From contig NZ_CP121106.1 in assembly GCF_029623755.1 (NCBI RefSeq), positions 1,189,001 to 1,253,000 on the forward strand: DNA of 64,000 nucleotides, in the 5' to 3' direction. Under the pieces are notes generated by a model. That model worked only from the letters and a program-made list of their open reading frames with translations, made no database searches and had not been told where the DNA came from. Of the stretch, positions 60,979-64,000 are shown in pieces. The position numbers and the translations under genes were made by a program. Each line of letters opens with the position of its first letter. The first letter of the stretch is position 1. The stretch is from Altererythrobacter sp. CAU 1644 (GTDB taxonomy: Bacteria; Pseudomonadota; Alphaproteobacteria; Sphingomonadales; Sphingomonadaceae).

Positions 60979-61314
60979 TTAACCCGCGGTAGATGCGATG
61001 AACCGTTCTGCATCCGCGATGTCCAGTTCAATCACCCAGATATCGGGGTCCTGGCTTCGACGTTTTTCGAGATATTCGTCCATTTCTTGCCGATTTTCAG
61101 CGTTTTCCCGCTTTGCAGCAATAAATGGTCGCTTACCGTCGAGCTGGGGCATGCGTTCGAAAAGTACAAGGCCTTCACCGCGGTACATAGTTAAGATCAG
61201 GATCGTCCCGGCGTCTTTCTCGCCGCGATGCAGCACCATGCCGAATCCGCCCGCCGATTCCGCTCCGCGCAGGAGCCCGGCAACTTCGAGATGGGCAGGC
61301 AGCCGCGCGTCCAA
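60979..61314 (-). CDS. DUF1491 domain protein
   Basis: 111 residues from TTG 61314, preceded by GAAGGG; longer frames lie inside the thioesterase gene. LPAHLEVAGLLRGAESAGGFGMVLHRGEKDAG (landmark, in parts) and DIWVIELDIADAERF match DUF1491, a small alphaproteobacterial family of unknown function. Starts 4 bp after the thioesterase stop, so the two are coupled. Confidence 0.85.
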   Translation of the reverse strand: MDARLPAHLEVAGLLRGAESAGGFGMVLHRGEKDAGTILILTMYRGEGLVLFERMPQLDGKRPFIAAKRENAENRQEMDEYLEKRRSQDPDIWVIELDIADAERFIASTAG

Positions 61315-61318
61315 ACCG

Positions 61319-61792
61319 CTACCCTTCGTCAGATCGATAGCCGGGCAGGCTCGACAGGGCGATCCGCGAGCGCATGAACGTGCCCGTCCCGCGGCCGATC
61401 TCGTCGCCTTCGGCATCGACCAGGCGCGCCTCGGCAACGAAAACGCGGCGCTTGCCGCTGATCCAGCGACCTTCGGCCACCACTTCGCCGCCCCGAACCG
61501 GCTTGGTAAAGTGAAGGTTGAAGCTGGTCGTCAGCAGGAATCGGTCGGTCGTTAGCGTGTTGGCGGCGTAGAATGCCGCATCGTCCAGCATCTTGAAATA
61601 GATCGTGCCGTGCGCCGCACCCGCTGCGTGATAGGATCGCTCATCGACGGTGAAGGTTATGCGCGACTGCCCAGCCGAGGGGATCTCGAGCCGGGAATCG
61701 AACAGCGCGTTGACCGGTGCCGAGGCGTACAGGTTCTCGAGCGCGCGGAAATGGAGCTGCGCGCCGCTGGTCGAACCCTGATCAGGCGGCAT
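61319..61792 (-). CDS. PaaI-type thioesterase
   Basis: 157 residues. Hotdog fold: YHAAGAAHGTIYFKMLDDAAFYAANTL (in parts) carries the usual H-G-x(4)-D region, followed by SFNLHFTKPVRGGEV and GEWISGKRR-like GRWISGKRRVFVAEARLVD. It hydrolyses acyl-CoA thioesters of unknown type. It overlaps ptsN by 11 bp. Confidence 0.88.
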   Translation of the reverse strand: MPPDQGSTSGAQLHFRALENLYASAPVNALFDSRLEIPSAGQSRITFTVDERSYHAAGAAHGTIYFKMLDDAAFYAANTLTTDRFLLTTSFNLHFTKPVRGGEVVAEGRWISGKRRVFVAEARLVDAEGDEIGRGTGTFMRSRIALSSLPGYRSDEG

Positions 61793-62243
61793 CGCGATCC
61801 AGTTGGTCGCTGATCAATGCAAAGAGCGCCTCGGCGTTCTGGGCCTCAGCCAGTTTCTCGTGCATTGCTTCGTCGCGCGCCAACCGCGAGATCGCCGCGA
61901 GCGCGTGGAGATGGGTGGCCCCGGCATTTTCCGGCGAGAGCAGGCCAAACACCAGATCGACCGGCATACCATCAGCAGCCCTGAAATCGACCGGCTGTTC
62001 CAAGCGCAGCAGCACCACAACCGGGCGATTGACCTGCGTCGAGCGCGCATGAGGGATCGCCACACCACGGCCAAATCCGGTCGAGCCGAGCGCTTCGCGT
62101 TCCTCCAGCCCTTCGAGCGCACCATTGGCGTCGATCCCGTACACGTCGGCGAAAATATCCGCGACGCGCTGGAGAACATCGCCTTTCGAATCGAGGCGCG
62201 CGGTCGCGACCGCTTCCGGCAGCAATTTGAAATTCACATTCAT
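61782..62243 (-). CDS. ptsN: PTS IIA-like nitrogen regulatory protein PtsN
   Basis: 153 residues. The phosphorylated His is in GVAIPHAR at about residue 65; other landmarks are LEEREALGSTGFG and VDLVFGLLSPENAGATHLHALA (in parts). EIIANtr links carbon and nitrogen state in the cytoplasm. Downstream of the hpf gene as in many proteobacteria. Confidence 0.93.
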   Translation of the reverse strand: MNVNFKLLPEAVATARLDSKGDVLQRVADIFADVYGIDANGALEGLEEREALGSTGFGRGVAIPHARSTQVNRPVVVLLRLEQPVDFRAADGMPVDLVFGLLSPENAGATHLHALAAISRLARDEAMHEKLAEAQNAEALFALISDQLDRDAA

Positions 62244-62375
62244 GTCAGCTTGTTATCGATCAGAACTTCCAGTGAGGGGTGCCGTCCAACAGGCTTGCCA
62301 ACCGTCCAAAAACGACGATCTTTCAGCGATCTATGGTGTTGCCTCCCCGTTGCGACCGGCAGTGGCCGCGAGGCG

Positions 62376-62945
62376 TTATTTGGGTTCGACCCAGCCGATC
62401 GACCCATCCGCGCGGCGGTAAACCATATTATGTCGGCCAGTTCCAGCATTTTTGAAAAACAGCGCCGGCGTGTGCTGGAGGTCGAGCATCATCACCGCGT
62501 CCGCGACGCTGGTTTCAGGAATGACCGTGCTGGTCTCGGCAACGATCGGAGGCGCTTCGGAGGAGACGATCTCGTCTTCCTCGTCCTCTGCCGGGGCGAA
62601 GATCGTATAGGCGGCCTCTTCCTCGCGGGCGGCGTGTGCAGCCTGTTCGTGGCGGTCCTTGAGGCGACGCTTGTAGCGGCGCAATTGCTTGTCGATCTTC
62701 TCGGCCGCATTATCGAGCGCGAGATGCGCATCCTGTGCCTGGCCCTGTGCCTTCAAGATCAGGCCCTGCATCACATGGGTAACGATATCGCAGCTGAAGG
62801 CACCAGCGGGCGCCTTGCCAAAGGTGACGTGGGACGAAAGCGCTCGATCGAAATACTTGTCGACGATCCCGCCCAACCTGTCGGCAACATGCTCTTGCAG
62901 CGCAGCGCCGGTTTCCATCTGATGTCCTGATACGCGGATATCCAT
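62376..62945 (-). CDS. hpf: Long-form ribosome hibernation-promoting factor
   Basis: 189 residues. N-terminal domain (1-110) with RVSGHQMETGAALQEHVADRL and the C-terminal domain (about 130-189) with SVADAVMMLDLQHTPALFFKNAGTGRHNMVYRR (in parts), which mediates dimerisation of 70S ribosomes in long HPF. It inactivates ribosomes in stationary phase. ptsN follows 132 bp later on this strand. Confidence 0.93.
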   Translation of the reverse strand: MDIRVSGHQMETGAALQEHVADRLGGIVDKYFDRALSSHVTFGKAPAGAFSCDIVTHVMQGLILKAQGQAQDAHLALDNAAEKIDKQLRRYKRRLKDRHEQAAHAAREEEAAYTIFAPAEDEEDEIVSSEAPPIVAETSTVIPETSVADAVMMLDLQHTPALFFKNAGTGRHNMVYRRADGSIGWVEPK

Positions 62946-62998
62946 GGTGGTCTGTCTCCTTTTCTATTCTTGCCGGGCCATTCGGGATGGGCCGGGGT

Positions 62999-63697
62999 TC
63001 AATTCGCCCAAAGCGGCGAATCAATCTCTTCGAGAAATGCCTTGTGGCGCGCGAGTTCCTCCTCGCTCGCCGAATGCGGTCGCGGCTCGCGCCGTTCGCC
63101 GCTTGCGCGCGGCAAGATTGCCTCCTTGGCCCCTTCGTGAGCCTGCTCGCCCGGCGCATTGTCAGCCGCCAGTTCAAGGCCGATCTGCCTCCCCCCGGTC
63201 AGCTCGACATAGACCTGCGCCAGAAGCTCGGCATCGAGTAGCGCCCCGTGCTTGACGCGGTGGCTGCGGTCGATGCCGTAGCGGTTGCACAGGGCGTCGA
63301 GCGAGAGCTTGGCCCCCGGATGGCGCCGGCGCGCGATCGCGACGGTATCGATCATCCGCTCGAGGCTGATCGCCTCGCGTCCGCACAGCTCGAGTTCGTT
63401 GTTGATGAAGCCGAAATCGAAGCCGGCGTTATGCGCCACCAGCGGCGCATCGCCCACGAATTCGAGGAACTCGGCGGCAGTATCGCGAAACAGCGGTTTC
63501 TCGGCGAGAAATGCGCTCGAGAGGCCATGCACGGCTTCGGCCGCAGCAGGCATGTCGCGCTCGGGGTTGTAATAGGCATGGAAGGTCGCGCCGGTCGGCA
63601 CGCGATTGACCAGTTCGACACACCCTATCTCAACCATCCGGTCGCCCGTCTTGGGGTCGAGGCCGGTGGTTTCAGTGTCGAATACGATTTCGCGCAT
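62999..63697 (-). CDS. dnaQ: DNA polymerase III epsilon subunit
   Basis: 232 residues. Exo I DTETTGLDP at 7-15, Exo II HNAGFDFGFINNEL and Exo III HRVKHGALLDAELL are all present. A 3'-5' proofreading exonuclease. The C-terminal 50 residues carry the polymerase-binding tail. It lies downstream of coaE, a common order in this group. Confidence 0.95.
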   Translation of the reverse strand: MREIVFDTETTGLDPKTGDRMVEIGCVELVNRVPTGATFHAYYNPERDMPAAAEAVHGLSSAFLAEKPLFRDTAAEFLEFVGDAPLVAHNAGFDFGFINNELELCGREAISLERMIDTVAIARRRHPGAKLSLDALCNRYGIDRSHRVKHGALLDAELLAQVYVELTGGRQIGLELAADNAPGEQAHEGAKEAILPRASGERREPRPHSASEEELARHKAFLEEIDSPLWAN

Positions 63698-63757
63698 TGA
63701 TTCTCATATCGGCTTTGAATCTGCAGGTGGCAAGGGGGTTAGAAGGGGGTCGCCTTG

Positions 63758-64000
63758 TTAGTCATCGCACGACAGCCGCGCGATCAGATCGCGCACCGCC
63801 GCTTCGGTCTCGGCGAGACTCGTTCCGGTGTCGATGACATGGTCCGCGCGGGCGCGCTTTTCCGCATCGGGGAGCTGCAAGCTCAGGATATGCGCGAATT
63901 TTTCGGGGCTCATACCCGGTCGCGCGAGGACCCGGGCACGCTGGACTTCGGCCGGGGCTGAAACGACCACGATCGCGTCTACCTGCGAATGCCCGGTCCC
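63758..64000 (-). CDS. coaE: Dephospho-CoA kinase, 5' part missing (runs off window)
   Basis: Frame is open to the window end; 80 residues visible. [33 protein letters not shown] and [16 protein letters not shown] match the C-terminal half of CoaE, which phosphorylates dephospho-CoA in the last step of CoA synthesis. The P-loop is outside the window. Confidence 0.88.
   Translation of the reverse strand, partial: GTGHSQVDAIVVVSAPAEVQRARVLARPGMSPEKFAHILSLQLPDAEKRARADHVIDTGTSLAETEAAVRDLIARLSCDD

Noticed and set aside
62390..62410. GGTTCGACCC resembling a tRNA T-loop
   Set aside because: It lies inside the hpf coding sequence and no cloverleaf can be built around it.

Overview
The window is high-GC DNA from the chromosome of an alphaproteobacterium, most likely Sphingomonadales of the Erythrobacteraceae type. 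This is inferred from gene content: an UrcA-family protein, a ThiS-ThiG fusion, a PopZ-family protein next to TolC, ribosomal protein S9 with a long N-terminal extension, an Rrf2-led suf operon, and LytS/LytTR sensor-regulator pairs. I see no rRNA, tRNA, CRISPR array, transposase, integrase or phage gene. It looks like ordinary, very compact core chromosome: many neighbouring genes overlap by 4 bp (ATGA, GTGA or TTGA). The first gene (sterol desaturase family) and the last gene (coaE) are cut by the window edges.

Layout. 1-8.2 kb: sterol desaturase family, a DUF2141 protein, an acidic PAS-like protein, then a five-gene run (App1-type phosphatase, alpha/beta hydrolase, BepA-like M48 protease with TPRs, DsbA-like protein, second M48 protease) that looks like an envelope quality-control cluster. 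8.2-11 kb: an HD-domain protein and a LytS/LytTR pair. 11-14.2 kb: nadC, an RNase T2 with an altered catalytic motif, SMI1/KNR4, tadA and rpmB. 14.2-19.1 kb: a leftward xseA-DUF2093-M23-phytase-like operon whose first start codon overlaps that of the rightward purD. 19.1-24.1 kb: a regulatory intergenic region (inverted DnaA boxes, a possible 52-aa gene, a perfect FNR-type box) ahead of a cytochrome c lipoprotein and a membrane protein, then adenosine kinase, EI24, a lipoprotein and a protein with an internal duplication.

24.1-31 kb: an 11-gene suf operon on the minus strand (sufR, sufB, CxxC protein, DUF559, small membrane protein, sufC, secreted protein, sufD, sufS, sufT, sufA). Nine of its ten junctions are 4-bp overlaps, and a 7-bp-arm palindrome sits just before sufR. 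31-36 kb: three tandem AraC-type paralogues, a DUF885 lipoprotein and a candidate small RNA with its own promoter and terminator. 36-43 kb: pyrD, gamma-glutamyltransferase, an acyl-CoA ligase, an S9 peptidase of less GC-biased composition and an unknown protein. 43-48 kb: thiSG, a MerC-domain protein, heme A synthase, cutA, a Tat-type secreted protein, rplM and rpsI.

48-54.8 kb: a metallophosphoesterase, a lipid-kinase-like protein, UrcA, a second LytS/LytTR pair and class I fumarase. 54.9-60 kb: a degenerate PCMT-like protein, TolC, a PopZ-like protein, a thioredoxin-fold ferredoxin, a CBS protein, an A-type Fe-S carrier and exonuclease III. 60-64 kb (minus strand): SleB, DUF1491, a thioesterase, PtsN, HPF, DnaQ and CoaE.

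The themes are Fe-S cluster assembly and its clients, envelope maintenance, and tightly packed translation-coupled operons. I found no obvious new defence or mobile system. The best leads are regulatory: the candidate small RNA at 35.8-35.9 kb, the sufR operator, the FNR box, the inverted DnaA boxes and the three-gene AraC array.
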